From positions 2,728,001-2,792,000 of the forward strand of contig JAULSN010000006.1 in the NCBI GenBank assembly GCA_033439765.1: a DNA stretch of 64,000 nt, given 5' to 3'. This document shows positions 45,961 through 58,929 of this stretch, piece after piece (the stretch's first letter is position 1; the number at the start of each line of letters is the position of its first letter). The position numbers and the translations under genes were made by a program. The notes under the pieces are model-generated. The model was not told the origin of the DNA. It saw only the letters and a program-made list of their open reading frames with translations, and did no database searches. The stretch is from Lasiosphaeria ovina. Lineage: Eukaryota; Ascomycota; Sordariomycetes; Sordariales; Lasiosphaeriaceae.

Positions 45961-46559
45961 CTTCTTAACCAATAGTGCCTAGAGGGAGGTATAGGAGTAG
46001 TTATATTAAGGTAAGGCAGACCCAGATTAAAGGAGAGGCGCAAGATAACTAGTGGCTTATTAGCGGGTTGCTTCCGATAAGCGAGAGCTGGGCCGAGTAT
46101 ATCCTCTAGGGATTATCTTAAGGGGGTTATTTTTAAATAGTAATATGCTTTTACTAGGAGTGTCTTGGCATACCGACCGTAATAACGAGCTAGTCCCAGA
46201 TATCGAGAGATAATAAAGCCGTATAGGAGGAGGAACTAGTAATCGTTTAATCCAACTCTGAACTTAATATCTAAAAAGGCGGGATACTATTCGGGAGTCC
46301 TTTAAAAGCGGTGAAAAAAAACTAGCTATTATAGCTTTACACCTATTATTCGGCTTTGTATTTCAAAGAAACATTGCTTATTATATTAATAGAGCGGTAA
46401 AGCGTTAATTTTACCTATTTCTCTACGACTAGAATTAGCTTCCTCCTCTTATACCTTACGCTTTAAAAGCTTAATCTAAAGCTGAGAATCTTATAGCGGC
46501 GCGAGAAGAGAGCGAAATCATAAGTTAGAATATATAGTAGAGTAGTCCTACTTTTAGTC
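45961..46559. other. Spacer after the transposase
   Basis: Stop-rich plus-strand sequence with short open blocks that I cannot identify. It may include the transposon 3' end. Confidence 0.35.
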
Positions 46560-47588
46560 CTAACTAAAGTGAATTTAGCCCAGTTTTAGGGCCATATTTC
46601 TGAGCGGCCCTTTTACGGCGGCCCCCTTAGAAGTGTTATCACACCCGCCCGCTAAGAATACTATATCCGCTTTACGATAATTGTTAGTAAGTAAGTCTAT
46701 ACCCTCGAGGAACCCGCTTATCTGGATCACGCTTATAACCTATATTTTAAGTACTACTATCTTATAGGTTACCTGAAACTAAGGTGTCTTAGAGAGCGCC
46801 TGCTCTTCTATAATGATTCTTTCCGTTATAATATAAGAAACTAACTATCGAGAAATAAACTGAAACCGTTTATAATTTCCCCAAAGCTTTAATAAAGTAT
46901 AAATATAGTTATTATTATAAATGAATAAGATAATCTCCTTAGGATCTTTATTACCGTAAATAATAGCGAAGGTAGTATATCGTTCCGTTATATACTATTT
47001 AGTTAACGTATTAGGGACCTCTTTCAATAAACGAAGAGTATTATTAACGGGGTTAGTAACGTAGAGCTGCCCCCCTATTCGTTTGAAATACTCGCTAATA
47101 TTTAGTTTAATATTGGGGCCTTTAATTAAGATATCGTAAGTATCTTTATTTACCCATTCCTATCGCTTTAGACTCTTAAAGAAAAGCTCCCTATGCGGGA
47201 ATCCTTAAGGGTATTAAGAAAGAGCCTCTTCGTCCTCTTTTACTACTATTCCGAGTACTAGATAGGGGCGCTTGCTACTACTAGTAGTGGCGTTAGATAT
47301 TAAAGCATTCTTATCGTACCTCTTAAGGTCTACGCCTATAAGAGTCGGTATAAGCCTCGACTCTAATATCGCCTTTAGCTATGTTTCATCGATAATAGTA
47401 CGCTAGATAATATCTTTATTATAGGTTACGTTACTAGCGATGTTATTTATATCCATTATAAGATATGGGATAACGATAGTGAAATGAGAAATGACTACGG
47501 GACGTAGCTGAATAGCTTTATATATTTGAGTATCTAAAAGGAGGCTAAAACTTATAAAGAGGAGTAAGTATCTAAGGTAGGCGCCCAA
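46560..47588 (-). pseudogene. Unidentified protein with N-terminal hydrophobic segment, degraded
   Basis: From ATG 47588 the minus frame is open for 61 codons with a hydrophobic start (YLLLFISFSLLLDTQI). It continues in the same frame past TAG codons through IIDET-stop-LKAILESRLIP, SSSKRPYLVLGIVVKEDEEA, ILIKGPNIKLNISEYFKRIG and KADIVFLAGGCDNTSKGAA. About 340 residues in all. The last motif looks nucleotide-binding or catalytic but I cannot assign it to a family. Confidence 0.45.
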
Positions 47589-50379
47589 ATATGGACCATT
47601 TAGTACTAAAACGTCCCGAAATAGGGGTCTAGGGGTAAGGCATAGAACTGGGCTAAGGCACGGAACTAGGCTAAGGACTTACCGGGAATGGCCCAGATTT
47701 AGGACTAGGGGGGAGCGCTTATAAAGAGCGTTACGTCACCTGGAAACTTGCCGAAAGCCAATTTATTAAGTTAATATATCCCATATAAGCCGCAAATAGT
47801 GTACTAGAGCCATCTAAGACCTTATGAGAGAGACTTTCCAGAGCCAAGACTGGCTCTAGTAGGCTATAAACCTAGGCGCAAACCCAGTCTAGTTAGGCAA
47901 GGATTTAATTCTATATATTAGAGGCGAGTAGTCTCCTATCTATCTCGTACTCATATCCATGGAATTTTCTGGTAACCTGGGATGGGAACTCCTCTAAAAG
48001 TGTCTGAAGTAGCCTAATAATAGCTTTGATAAACGATTTGATAAGCGATTAGCTGATTATTCTCCTAAATACTCGAAGATTACCCTCAATCTCTGGGAAT
48101 CTTTTAAACAAGATAATTATATAGAAATTAGTAATTTTGAGAAATTGTTTAAACAAGACTTAGAAAGCTTGATAATAGCTGTTTTATATTATAATGGAGG
48201 GGCGGGAAGACTTTAAACGTTTGAGGTAAAGAATTACTCGTTATATTAGAAGAAGAAATATACGGTACCTCTTCTATTTTGTCTAAGTGTAAATAACCCT
48301 CGAAAAAGCCTGTCCTGGGTCTTTACCTAATATCCTAAGGAAGAGGGAATTCTATTAGGAAATGAAGATATATTTCGACCTGGAGGATTACTAAAACCAG
48401 AGGTTATAGATATTATTAAGCCGCTACTCTATCGACTTTAATCACTTAGTATGGAGTTTCCCCTGCGTATCTACGAACTAAGCTACTAATATTAAATTTA
48501 GAAATCTAGCTGAAACTCCATAATTAATATCTTCTAAATATAGAGAATTCCGATCTATATAAAACGTATATATATAATTCCATAACCCAGGCTTAGTTAC
48601 CGCGGCCGGGCTATTCGGTCCTATAAATAGCTGCCTATCTTAACCACTCTCTACTAGTATTTCTCTATAACTAGCTTCCTACTGAGACTTTATGAAAGTT
48701 TAGGAGTAGTACTCACCCAAACGTAGCATTTAGTAAGCTACCTAGGGACTCCCCCGTTCTTAAGTAATCTCCTCCATTATAAAGCTAGGAATAGCTACTA
48801 GGGCTATTATAGCGATAAATTTGACGATAAAGATAAGGAGAATATTCCCTAATCTCTAGAAGCTAAAAAGAAACGAGCTTAATATTAAAGAGTTGAAAGA
48901 GAAATTGAGGTTAGCGTAGCGGGTTATAGATGAGGAGCAAATTAAGAGGCTGATCGAGGGGATGACTCGCCGGCTAGCCGTAGTAAAAAAGAAGCTAGAG
49001 GCTAGTATATAAAATATTAACCTCGTAAACTAGGGCTTTTACCTAATACTATTAGTTTTCCCGTATTTTTTACCGTTATTGAGATATTTATTATTAAAGG
49101 GGTTGGGATAAAATAGAGGGGGTTGGTACGGGGTTGGATGGCCCCAGACTTTAGAACCCTAACTTTATAAATCTGGGCTTATCTCTAAAATAAACTAGAT
49201 TGTGACTGCGCTACTCTATTGGCCCTTCTATAAAACCCCGAATTCGGGCTTAATCTATATCCCAGAAGTTGGCCCTTCGGGAATATACTCTATCTTTGTA
49301 ATTTCATAGCCTTATAAAATAAGAATACTAAAACTTACTAATATTGAACGCGGACGCGCTATAGGAGTGCTTGGGAATGATATCGGAAACTAAGGATAGA
49401 GATTTAATAACTACTAAGAATAGAAAATAGCCTTATCGGTAATAGAAAGACTATATATAGAATTTCCTATAGCTTGAATTTAGTATGTAACGGTTGAATC
49501 TACGCGTATGGGTGAATCCGGATCAAACAATTTCCTTCGGTACTCCTCCGCCCCTTAGAGTACGTATATCCTAGATTATAATAGTAGCCAAGATCTTTAT
49601 ACCTCTTTTTCCTACTCTCGCCTTTACCGAGCTTCTCCTAAAGGTATAATCACGCCCTAGGTTCGGCTATAACTCCGCCGTTCTGCCTCTAATCCTCATT
49701 CTTCGCGGAACCCAGGCTCCTAAGATCCTAAAGCCGTAGTCCGTACTATTACGCCTCGCCGTCGTTATAACGTATAGCTTATCTATTAAGGGCGAATCGA
49801 TCATCTATTTAGGTAATACCGCCGAGCATCTGCCTATTCGCTAAATCGCTATTTTGGATCGCTATGAATCTTCGTTGGAGTATTATTCAGTTCGTCTCTA
49901 GTATCTTCGGTTTGCGATATAGCTCTATAAATACTCGTAGTATATTCCCATTTCATATTAGTTTTCATACTACTAACGCTAGGATATCTGGATATCTACT
50001 ATATAGAAAATATAGATATTTTACGGTTTATAGTACAAAACCGGGGTCCTATAGTACTTATACCCGAAACCGGGTCTTATAACTCTGCCGCAGGCCAAAG
50101 CTCACCGTAAGCTCACCTTAAAACAGCCGTAGCTATAACGGAAATTACTATGGGCAATCTATCCGTAAATTATAGTACAATTATGGCCAAAACCCATAAA
50201 AACTCTCTATATATCTAGTATATAAGAGTACGTATAAGCCTATATCCTTCCCCTAATACTACTTATTACTATAATACGTATTACTTCCTATCCTACTAGC
50301 TAAGCCACCTTCGTTAGAACCTACGGTACCTCCTTTATCTTACTAAACTACTACTCCTTAATTATATTTCATAATAGGG
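47589..50379. other. 2.8-kb stretch without a supported gene
   Basis: Mostly TA-dense. 48830-49010 gives a short Lys/Glu-rich helical plus frame (NIKELKEKLRLA, then DEEQIKRLIEGMTRRLA). A 72-codon plus frame (49864-50082) is open but unrecognised. Nothing else is supported. Confidence 0.35.
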
Positions 50380-52075
50380 AATATTTTAAAGTTTTTGTAC
50401 TATAGAGGAAATACCGACGAGGGCACCGCCCTAATAACTAGGCCGCGTCCTAACTTCGACCCCAACGCCGAACTTGGGGACGATAAGAAGACGGCCATCT
50501 TCAAGTACCCCGCCGCTAAAAGTTTTAGAATTGCCGTATCCGAATATACTAATCGGTAGTACTATAACGGTTAACCGCCCTCCTACGACCTTAGCGTTCG
50601 ACCGCAATTAGTCCGGAGTCTACTAGGCGTTATTTAAGAGGGCCTCAAACTAGGAAAGGAATAGGGTATATCCAATACCTTTAACGTCCTCCGCCACCGA
50701 TATTTTCACGTATAGATCGACGATAATTATAGGCTTCCTATAACTACCAAGAACTCGATCCAGGTAATAGCTCTTTTATTCCTTCTTCTCGGACGAGCTA
50801 TAAACATCGATATAGAGTTCTTCTTTATAAGCCGTAGTAATACTAATAGTAACCAACTTATAAACGTAGGACGTAAGAAGGCTAAGGCTCTAGATATACT
50901 ATAGTATACCCAGAACTAGAGTAATACGAAGGCCCTCGTAGAAATAGATACGACACTATAGGATATGGGCCTAGTGGAGTGGATCAATACCAACTCGCCG
51001 CCGGGGGAGAAAATTCAGCGGACGGGGGCGGGGGCGGAGGGCGGGTGGATGGCCTCCTAGCGGACGGGTGGCTACCGATAGCCGTAGGCGGACGCGCAAG
51101 CGGCGGATATCCAGAAGGCGACTAATACTAAAACGGCCAAAGAGAGGTTTACGCGGCTACTAAACCACGTTCGTGACCTCAAGGTTCCGCTCTAGTAGGG
51201 GTTCGATCAGCGCGATATTATACTAGCCAAGCTCTAGGCGGAGTATAAGTTAGCGGTCCGGGAGTCTAAAAAGTAGCCCAAGTCGCTTAATAACGTCCGC
51301 TTCACGCTCGAGCGAGAGATTGGCCGCTATAGGCGACTTATAGCCGGTAACGAGGCTACCCCTACTACGGTACTACTATTAATAGGTTCTCCGCTATAGC
51401 CGACTAAGGCGGATAATATTATTAAGTTTTAGGAGAACAACTCTATTAATAAGGCCCTAGGAGTTAACGCGGACGGCGTTTAAGGCCAGGGTAGCCAATT
51501 CTATATTTAGACTATAGCCTAGACCGAGTATATAGACGAGGAAGGGAAGGACTACCTCCGTAAAATCGACGACGCTTTTAAGGGCGACGACGATATTAAT
51601 AACTTGACCGAGGTTAACGATACGCTATTTCTAAGGAAAGGACCGGCCGCGAAGTTATTCTTGAAGGTTCTTAACTCTTATAATAAGGCTATTAATAATA
51701 TATAACTCAAAAAGTAGGAGGATATATACGGCAGGACTAAACTAGTTAGACCCGGCGAATACTTGACGATGCCTATATTTAAAGAGGTCGCTAAGATCCT
51801 AGGCTAAGATAATAACGATAGCGATAATAGGGAGGAGGACGCTTTCGTATAGGAGCAGGTATCAGGGCCAGTATTAGTGGTAGACGGCGGAGCATTCGGT
51901 AACGACGGTAAGGCCACGGTCTAAAGCAAGCGAGGGATAGATACCTTCGTTAGGGAGGAGATTCATAATACTTTATTATCCCCAGACTTTAAGGGGCTAG
52001 AGCTAAGAGAATACTTAGGTAGTAGAGGAGGACGGAGTACTACGGCGTAATAGCGGGAGGTCTATTTAAAAGTTA
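50380..52075 (+). pseudogene. Unidentified approximately 560-residue protein, degraded
   Basis: A single plus frame is readable over 1.7 kb with about 25 TAG/TAA codons at likely Trp/Gln positions. Blocks include YRGNTDEGTALITRPRPNF, LSVRPQLVRSLLGVI, LPITTKNSIQVIALLFLLLG, WINTNSPPGEKIQRTGAGAEG and RFTRLLNHVRDLKVPL. Further on are LNNVRFTLEREIGRYRRLIA, DYLRKIDDAFKGDDDINNLT and VLVVDGGAFGNDGKATV. Length and frame consistency strongly suggest a former gene. I recognise no domain; a middle hydrophobic stretch could be one membrane segment or a buried helix. Confidence 0.55.
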
Positions 52076-53158
52076 GTCGTATTATTTCTTTTTCCCTTTT
52101 ATACCGCTTATACATCTACTAGAATATACGCCTAAGGGCGAATATTTATATTACTAAATAATATTATTATCGCTATCGCCATTAATTATCCCTTAAGGGA
52201 TTTATCTACTTTTTTTCTAAGCTTATCTAAATTATATTAATCTTATAGCTAGCGGGATAGCCTTTTTCTCGAGCCATAGGGGCCGACCTCGACGTTTACT
52301 ACGCTAACCGCCTATTACGCCTATTAGTAGTAGCGATTAAGGATTCAAATAAAGGAGGCCGGCAAGTATAACGATACGTGGAGTATCCGAGCGTCTTAGA
52401 CTTAGAAGTTCGAGCTTGGTTAAGTACGTAAAGGTGTAATATATTTTAATAACTAAGCTAGAAAGTAGCGTATTCTTATTTGTATTAGGCAGATACGTAT
52501 TATCTTACTACTCGAAATATTACCTAGGCTCTTAGCTACTCAATTTACTTAGCACTACGTAGATAGGACTCCTCTTGAGGATGGTGTTTTTCAGCGCTTC
52601 GGAGAGCCTTCTACTTAGAATTTACTAAGGAAAAGAGTAAGATTCTACCATAGGATTAGATATTATTTCTATTATAATATTTATCGTAACTATATTATAA
52701 TAATATACTCTAAGAGGGATTATAACTATAGTTAATAGTATAATGAATTTGCATTACTTACTCGCTACTTATATAATTATTCAAAATACCGAACCTGGAG
52801 GCCCGGGCCCCGCTACCGGGTCTTCGGCTACCCGGGGCTTATCGGCACGACCTGGCCGTAACCCCTATCCGGCCCGATCCTCCCTTTATTAATCACTCAT
52901 TACTCCCTTAAAGTATTACGGTTGGTTGGTGGTGGTTGGTTCCTGCCCCACCCTGGTACATAGGGAAATCGTAATACTATAGCGCGGTGTGGTACTAAGG
53001 AGTGGCGCTCTAACCCTAACCCTATATAGTGGGCTCTCGCCTATTTTTATAAGCGCTAGGTTAAAGTCTTATACCTTTCTTACTTCGTACTCTCCCTATT
53101 GTTCGTTCTTATAACCACCTTAATTAGTACCTCATACCCCTCTATAGAGGTTAATAGT
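52076..53158. other. Spacer with a GC-rich patch
   Basis: 52080-52780 is TA-dense and stop-rich. 52790-53010 is GC-richer (CCCGGGCCCCGC patch and a GGTTGGTTGGTGGTGG run). No gene recognised. Confidence 0.4.
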
Positions 53159-53638
53159 TATTAAAGTATAGCTATACTAGGGCCCTATAGTGGCTCCCTT
53201 GCTAGGCGTTGACCAGCTAAGAGTCCACTAAGGAATAGGGGTGACGGTTACCCAGGCAATAAACCCCTGAGTACTAGTGGTTCGGCCACTATAACGGTGC
53301 TAGTGAAGCTATTCCCTAATTATCAACGAGCCTCCATATCACCTTCTCGAACCTATAGCAGATCTAGGGACACGTAATCTAAGGCCCATAGAAGACTGTA
53401 GAATACTAGGCTTACTTAGACCCCTGGAACTTACTAGAATACCTCTTATAGACCTGTATCAAGGTCTATCCTTTCCTATAGATAGACTTCCTTTCGTTTC
53501 CTTAAGTAGTTTTGCAAGCAGCTCTACAAGCAAGCAGTCTTGCTATCAAGCAAGTAAGTAAGCTGAAGTAGCCTAATAGACTCACTTAATCTAAGACTAG
53601 TCTTCACTCGTATTGAACCCAGCATTCAAGTTGGAACA
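53159..53638 (+). repeat. LTR-like segment related to the copia LTR
   Basis: The start, TATTAAAGTATAGCTA, equals the copia LTR start TGTTAAAGTATGGCTA with TG-to-TA changes. Further matches in the same order are CACCTTCTCGAA, ACACGTAA, AGAAGACTGTAGAATAC, TAGACCTGT, ATAGATAGACTTCC and TTCCTTAAG. The end is set at AACA 53635-53638 by analogy and followed by GGTTCTTATTCTGG. It is a diverged relative, not the same family. No copia coding region flanks it, so a solo LTR or truncated end is likely. Confidence 0.5.
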
Positions 53639-54060
53639 AGGTTCTTATTCTGGCGCACTGGTTCCCTTAGTAACCTATCACGATTCTTGGCTGCATAAGG
53701 GTGGGGCATAACGATAGAACCGGACCGGAAAGGTCCGGACCAATCCTGTAATTCCCTCAAACTAATCGATCAGTAATGAGCTCGAAGGTGCTCTATATGC
53801 TCTGCTCGACAGAGCATACAGAGCGGCCAATGGCCAATCATCATTAACCTCCAGGTTGCTCTATATGCTGGCTCGATAGAGCAGACAGAGCAGCTGGACC
53901 TATATAAGCAGCTAGGCCGAGCCTCCCTTAAGGAGCTCGGTAAGTAAGTAATACATATTCATCTGCTTCATTACTTATGAAGGTATTCCACACGTATATC
54001 AGATCATAAGCTTTTCTAGGGTTATCTTCTTGTTAGAAGCACCTCATAGTATATAGTCAA
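53639..54060. other. Hairpin-rich unmutated island
   Basis: CA/TG are intact. Inverted repeats cluster here: CCGGACC-GGAAA-GGTCCGG (53720-53738); a 15-bp stem in 53790-53824 (GCTCTATATGCTCTG pairing with CAGAGCATACAGAGC, one wobble or mismatch); GGCCAATGGCC (53825-53835); and a second, related stem in 53858-53891. A TATATAAG lies at 53901. It may be a leader or LTR of an unidentified retroelement. Confidence 0.55.
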
Positions 54061-54444
54061 GTAATTTTAGGGGGGAAAGAAGTGATTGATTGATCTTTAT
54101 TATAGCCGGGGACGGGTGGAAGATATTCTTTTAAAACAAATATAAATCTAGAGAGAAGTAGTATCGCTAATGGCTTACTTATAAAGTCAGATAAAGTAGA
54201 GTCGGAGGTATTTAATAGAGACATCAACCTCCTTAACTAGATATCAGATATCTAAATATTCTCCAAAATATTCGCAAGGCCCTTAAAAAGGCGTATTACC
54301 TTTCATTATCTCCTCCCTAAAATAGCTTATATATATAAGATATTTCTTATAATCCTTCCAAATATAATTAGTACCGTTAGTAAAGCCTTAACTATATAGA
54401 TAGTAGGAGGCCCCGCTATATAGTTCTACAAAGCTCTATATTTG
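54061..54444. other. Degraded 3' flank of the minus-strand gene
   Basis: About 54360-54440 translates on minus as a continuation of the family shared with the 31-kb copy (YLYS-stop-GFTNGTNYIWKDY). The rest is spacer. Confidence 0.4.
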
Positions 54445-55032
54445 CTACGTTATAATACTAGGGAAGAGTGATATAGGGTCGAAATGTGTTTTGTCTAGTT
54501 GGATTTCTAATATTAGCCGGATTATTCGAGGCCGCAAATCGTTAGTTAGACGATCCAACGCCTTAAGTCGTAGCCTTTTAGGAGAATCGTTTAGGGCTAG
54601 AGTAAGCTTAAACTCGTTATCCTTATAAGCTAGATTCAAAATATGGTAATAAGTATCCCATATTTTATACGCCTGGAGCATTAGGTACAGCTCCATCCTA
54701 CTTCTCTAGTTAATAGAATGGGATATTTCAAATTCTTGCCGCTTTATTGACTATTAGTTAGTATCGTTAGACTTATCTAGCCGTCGCTTTCGAACTAATA
54801 GAGAAGCCTTTCTCGGTATTGATATAGCAGCCTTAACTATATGTCGCTTCGCGCGTAGCCAATCTTCGTTTTCGTCGTTATCTAGCTTGCGCTTTTAAGG
54901 TGGTTTAAAGGAGTTGATATTCAGCGAACTTAGGAACTTAGTTACTTGTCGCCTCATAGCGACCAAATCTTACAAGTCTGGCTCTTGGGCGGTAGCCCAC
55001 TCTACTACGTCTAGCTTGCGCTTTCTAGCCAT
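54445..55032 (-). pseudogene. Unknown protein family, copy B (paralogue of 31-kb gene)
   Basis: The minus frame starts at an intact ATG (55032-55030) with MARKRKLDVVEWATAQEPDL. It passes several TAA/TAG codons and ends with an 83-codon open part (54696-54445). The protein is basic, with repeated KRKLD-type boxes (ARKRKLD, KRKLDNDENED, KRRLDKSND) that look like bipartite nuclear-localisation signals. The C-terminal part (LTLALNDSPKRLRLKALDRL, PRIIRLILEIQ) matches copy A. Family unknown. It lies directly downstream of a coiled-coil gene on the same strand. Confidence 0.5.
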
Positions 55033-55409
55033 TATATAAAGGAATTATTAAGAGTTGATGGATGAGCGAAACTATATGAATTTAAATATTTAGGAAAAGG
55101 ACCTATATTTATTCTCTTTAGGGATACCTAGAAATCGAATCAAAGTAGGCTCCTTAAGCGCGAGTCCCAAATTTCAGGTGCCTACTCTGAGCCTAAAACT
55201 TATCCTGGAGTCTTCTAGCCTAGAAGTGTTAAATAGATATATGCTATTTAGTATGGGACTGGAATTAGGTCCTATTATTTATTCGGGGGCGAATGAGGAC
55301 GTTATAATAGAATACTAGTTCGAGTTACTCATAATATACTAGCTCTAATATTAAGTATAGGAGAATGGGCTAGAAGGAAACTTTATAGTAATATATATAT
55401 ATTAAAGCG

Positions 55410-56730
55410 ACTTATAGTAATAGTAGTAAGTGAAAACCCCAACGAAAAAATATTTTCTAAATAACCAATTCGCAAAATCACTAGGAGTATCTAACTAAAT
55501 TTGTAATAAAGCCGTAGATAAGAAAACTAATACCTTTCATTTCGTATATCTCCGCTTCTTCCCCTTCTTTCCGTCTCCAACTTCGGCTATGACTAATACA
55601 AGGTTATCAAGATTACTATAGAGGTCCGGGAACTACGCGAATAAAACGGTCTTCATAGTCTTAAGCTCTTAATTAAGTAATACTTACTTATCCTTTAGCT
55701 GCCTTTTCTTAGTTTCAAATTTCTCCAGAGTAGCCTTCATCCTATTATTAGCCGCCTCGCCTAAATTTCCTCTAAGGCTGGCGTTCTCTTCTTCGAGTTA
55801 CTTGAGTGCGTCCGTATAGGTATCTTCCATCTCTACCTATATGCCTAAGAGATAGTTAATAACTATTTTAAGTAATTTGTTCTTAGTCGAAAGAGTAGTA
55901 GCTTCCTCCTTGAACTTTGAGACCTTAGCGGCTTCTTCTTCGTAGTCTCTTATAGCCCCTAGAGTACCTTTTAGTTATCGCTCTAGCTCCCCTTCTAGAT
56001 CTGCGATTTTGGTATCTCTTTCCTTGATATTCCCTTGGAGATTACCGATAATACTATCGCGAGTTAGAAGTTCCTGAAGTTTCCAGTCTTTAAGAGCCGA
56101 CAGCTCTTCCTGGGTATCCTAGAGTCGAAGATTAGCCGTCTCTCTAAGAATCTTTTATTCATCTAGTATAGCTTTAATAATCTGAAGTTCGGCCTAATCT
56201 TCCTGGGCCTTTATAATATCGGTGGAGAGACGGCTATAATCCGTCCGAAGATTCTGGTGTTAAGTATGGAGATCTTTGTAATATCGGAGTAGTTAGTTAT
56301 GTTCTGCTTTTAAAGACTTAAAATTTTTCTGAAGAGGGCCGATATTACGTTCTAAATAAACGCGTACGGATATCTCGTAGCTGAGGCTACCGTACACCGA
56401 TGTGAGGCCTTGGCGAACTGCGGTAATAGCCTGAGCCGCAATCTAGAGATCGTAGCCTAGTGGGTCCTCTTCTCGCGATCCCTTGGTCAGTACGGCTGCG
56501 TGTACCTTAACCAACCCGTTAGCGTAGTCTTTCTTGGTGTGGAAAGGTCTTATTACCGAATCTGGTTCGTTTTCAGATTTGCTAGTAGAAGAGATACTTC
56601 TATAATCGCTCGCTACTATAGACTGAATGTCTAGTATACCAAGAACTCTAGGAGTCTGTATACCTGGTGCTACTCCGCGAGGCATATACCCTGCTATCTC
56701 TGGGGTTTGCTTGTTGAACTGGGAATTCAT
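55410..56730 (-). pseudogene. Coiled-coil protein, degraded
   Basis: Starts at ATG 56730 with 95 open codons (MNSQFNKQTPEIAGYMPRGV onward), then the same frame continues past TAG codons. The middle is a long coiled coil rich in Glu/Lys/Leu (SLKAEHN, DSIIGNLQGNIKERDTKIAD, LEEENASLRGNLGEA). The end is GDGKKGKKRRYTK, then LDTPSDFANWLFRKYFFVG. About 430 residues. No family assigned. The early part is lightly mutated compared with the rest. Confidence 0.55.
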
Positions 56731-58929
56731 AATATCCTATTTCCTTAGAAGGTGCTATATCTGAAATATAAGAGTTTTTTGATATGAAAGGCTATTAACC
56801 GACGTTCGAGGAGTTTGAAGCGATTAATATGAAGCAATGTTCAATATCGAGAGGGTATAATATATACGTAATTAATTAAATAGCCATTTGAGATAATAGG
56901 GATATTAGTCTAATACGGAGTGAGTATAATAACGACTATTAGCGTTCCTTAATAACCTGTTCTTCGAAGACAAGAATAAACTAGTCTCAGTTCCATCCAA
57001 TACAGATCTTAGCTTTGAGCTATTCAGGGTTTAACTGAATCCCAGTTCTGTTTTATAGCCCGAATTTAAGGCCACTAACTCAGCCCATCAAACATTATCC
57101 CTACTTCATCTATTTCGCCGTAAGGAAGTCCTAAATATGGGATAATATTATTATATTCCTATCGTTCAGGAACCTCGGATACGGCTACTACTTAGCTAGG
57201 GACAAGTCTCGTCCTATAACCCAAATTCTAGGATATTAACCCCACTTATCAAATATTAGCCTTATACTATCTAATATACCGTAAAGCGTCCTAAATATAG
57301 GACGCTATTTCCCTCTCCAACGACGCTTACGTCTCCGGTAAGAGGAAATAGGACCTTGGGCTTCCGAACCATATTTTTATTCCCGGTAGGCAAGTCGATA
57401 ACCCGAAATTGGGACGTCGCTATAGTATAGATGGAGCAAGGCTTATATTAATAAGCAGGATGGGGGCTTAAATATAGGACGACGGCTTATACGCGGGTCG
57501 ACGTTATATTACCTAGGACTTCCGCGTAGCCAAGGTGTAGTACTAAAATATCCGTATGGCTATATAAATAACTAACCCAAGCTTATGCCTTAACTTTCCT
57601 CAAGATGGTATATAGCGCTTTAGCTAGAGGAGAGGCGTAGAGGGAAAGAACTTGGCTAACGGAGTAGATTACAGCATCCGAGAGGTTGGTAAACGAGTAA
57701 AAGTAATATAAAAAATTAAACAAGTTATCTTATTAACTTGGTCGCGTAATTAATACTAATCTATCATTTTTCTATAACTAACGGGCCCGAGAAAATCGCC
57801 GAAGGTGTTGCTAAATTTGGTTTTATATAGTTGGCTGATGTTGGGGGCGATCGACCTATAATACTCGTGAAGACGTTTAAGAAATTGGCGCTATACTATA
57901 CGATCCTTCTATACCTGCTATAACTATAGAAATATAGTTAGCTGGGTGAGGAATTCACCGGAAATAAAGGTTATTTAGGTGAGGAATCCACCGGAAATAA
58001 AAATTAGTAGGTGAAGTGTAGCCTAGGAGCCGGCTATACGCGTAATTATTATGGTAATACTAAGATCATGCCTAGACCTCGGTATATATATAAGACCGCT
58101 GGGTATTTCCACCCGCCCATATATATATAGCTAACCTTTTTCCTCCTTATAACAACTTTCTCTAAATCGGCCAATATAATAGTATTTGCTAACTAAAGTA
58201 ATTCCTACGGAAGTCACTTTTCTAGTACTCTCTAGGGTAAAACGACTTTCTCTAAAGAAAACCGCAAATCGAGCCTCCGTTTCAATCTATTACTACATCC
58301 ACTAATCCATAATGGCCACCCGGCGTATCGCAATTACCCACGTAGACACACCGTCCCCTACGTAGGAGCCGGAGCCGGTGCCTATAATGGAGTCGTCTTC
58401 TATACTATATAAGTCCCGGGTAATAGACCTTTTTATAATAAGGGCAGGTACAGGACCTCGGTATTATTAAGTAATTCAGATGCCGCGTTTTGTAATAGCC
58501 ACTTTAACGTTTGTCTATAGAATCGAAGAATACTGAACTGGGAATTTAGGACTAAAATAAGATTAGTAGTCCTTAAAGACGGGATCGGTAGGCCTTAAAT
58601 AAGATTTATACCTTTTAGCGCCGTATATATATATAACTATACTTAGGACTATTTTTGGTCCCCTTACTATATCTATTTAAAGTCCGTATATATTTTAGTA
58701 TCACGCGGAAATAAAGTCCCCTACCTTTTATTATAAGTATTTTTACCGCTCCCTTCTATAAAACTCCTTACTATAGATATCACCGTTTAGTATATAATTA
58801 CTCTAGGAAGCCTTATAATAGTATATATTATTATATATATGGTTTTTTCCATCTCAAATATCCTTTAAGTCTTTGGAAAAGTATATTTTCTAAAGTATTT
58901 ATTCCACCGTCAGATTCCTCGATACTCCA
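56731..58929. other. 2.2-kb stretch with imperfect direct repeats
   Basis: 57073-57145 and 57239-57310 are diverged copies of one module, CATCAAACATTATCCCTA...CGCCGTAAGGAAGTCCTAAATATGGGA in the first copy. 57940-58010 holds a short doubled GGTGAGGAATTCACCGGAAATAAA. An ATG at 58312 opens a short frame (MATRRIAITHVDTPSPT) soon broken by TAG; unidentified. Confidence 0.45.

Noticed and set aside
53010..53024. CTAACCCTAACCCTA telomere-like motif
   Set aside because: Only about two units inside ordinary sequence; not evidence of a telomere.
54445..55032. DUF3435 Starship captain
   Set aside because: I checked this and other minus-strand genes for tyrosine-recombinase-like blocks and found none; the protein does not resemble DUF3435 in my reading.
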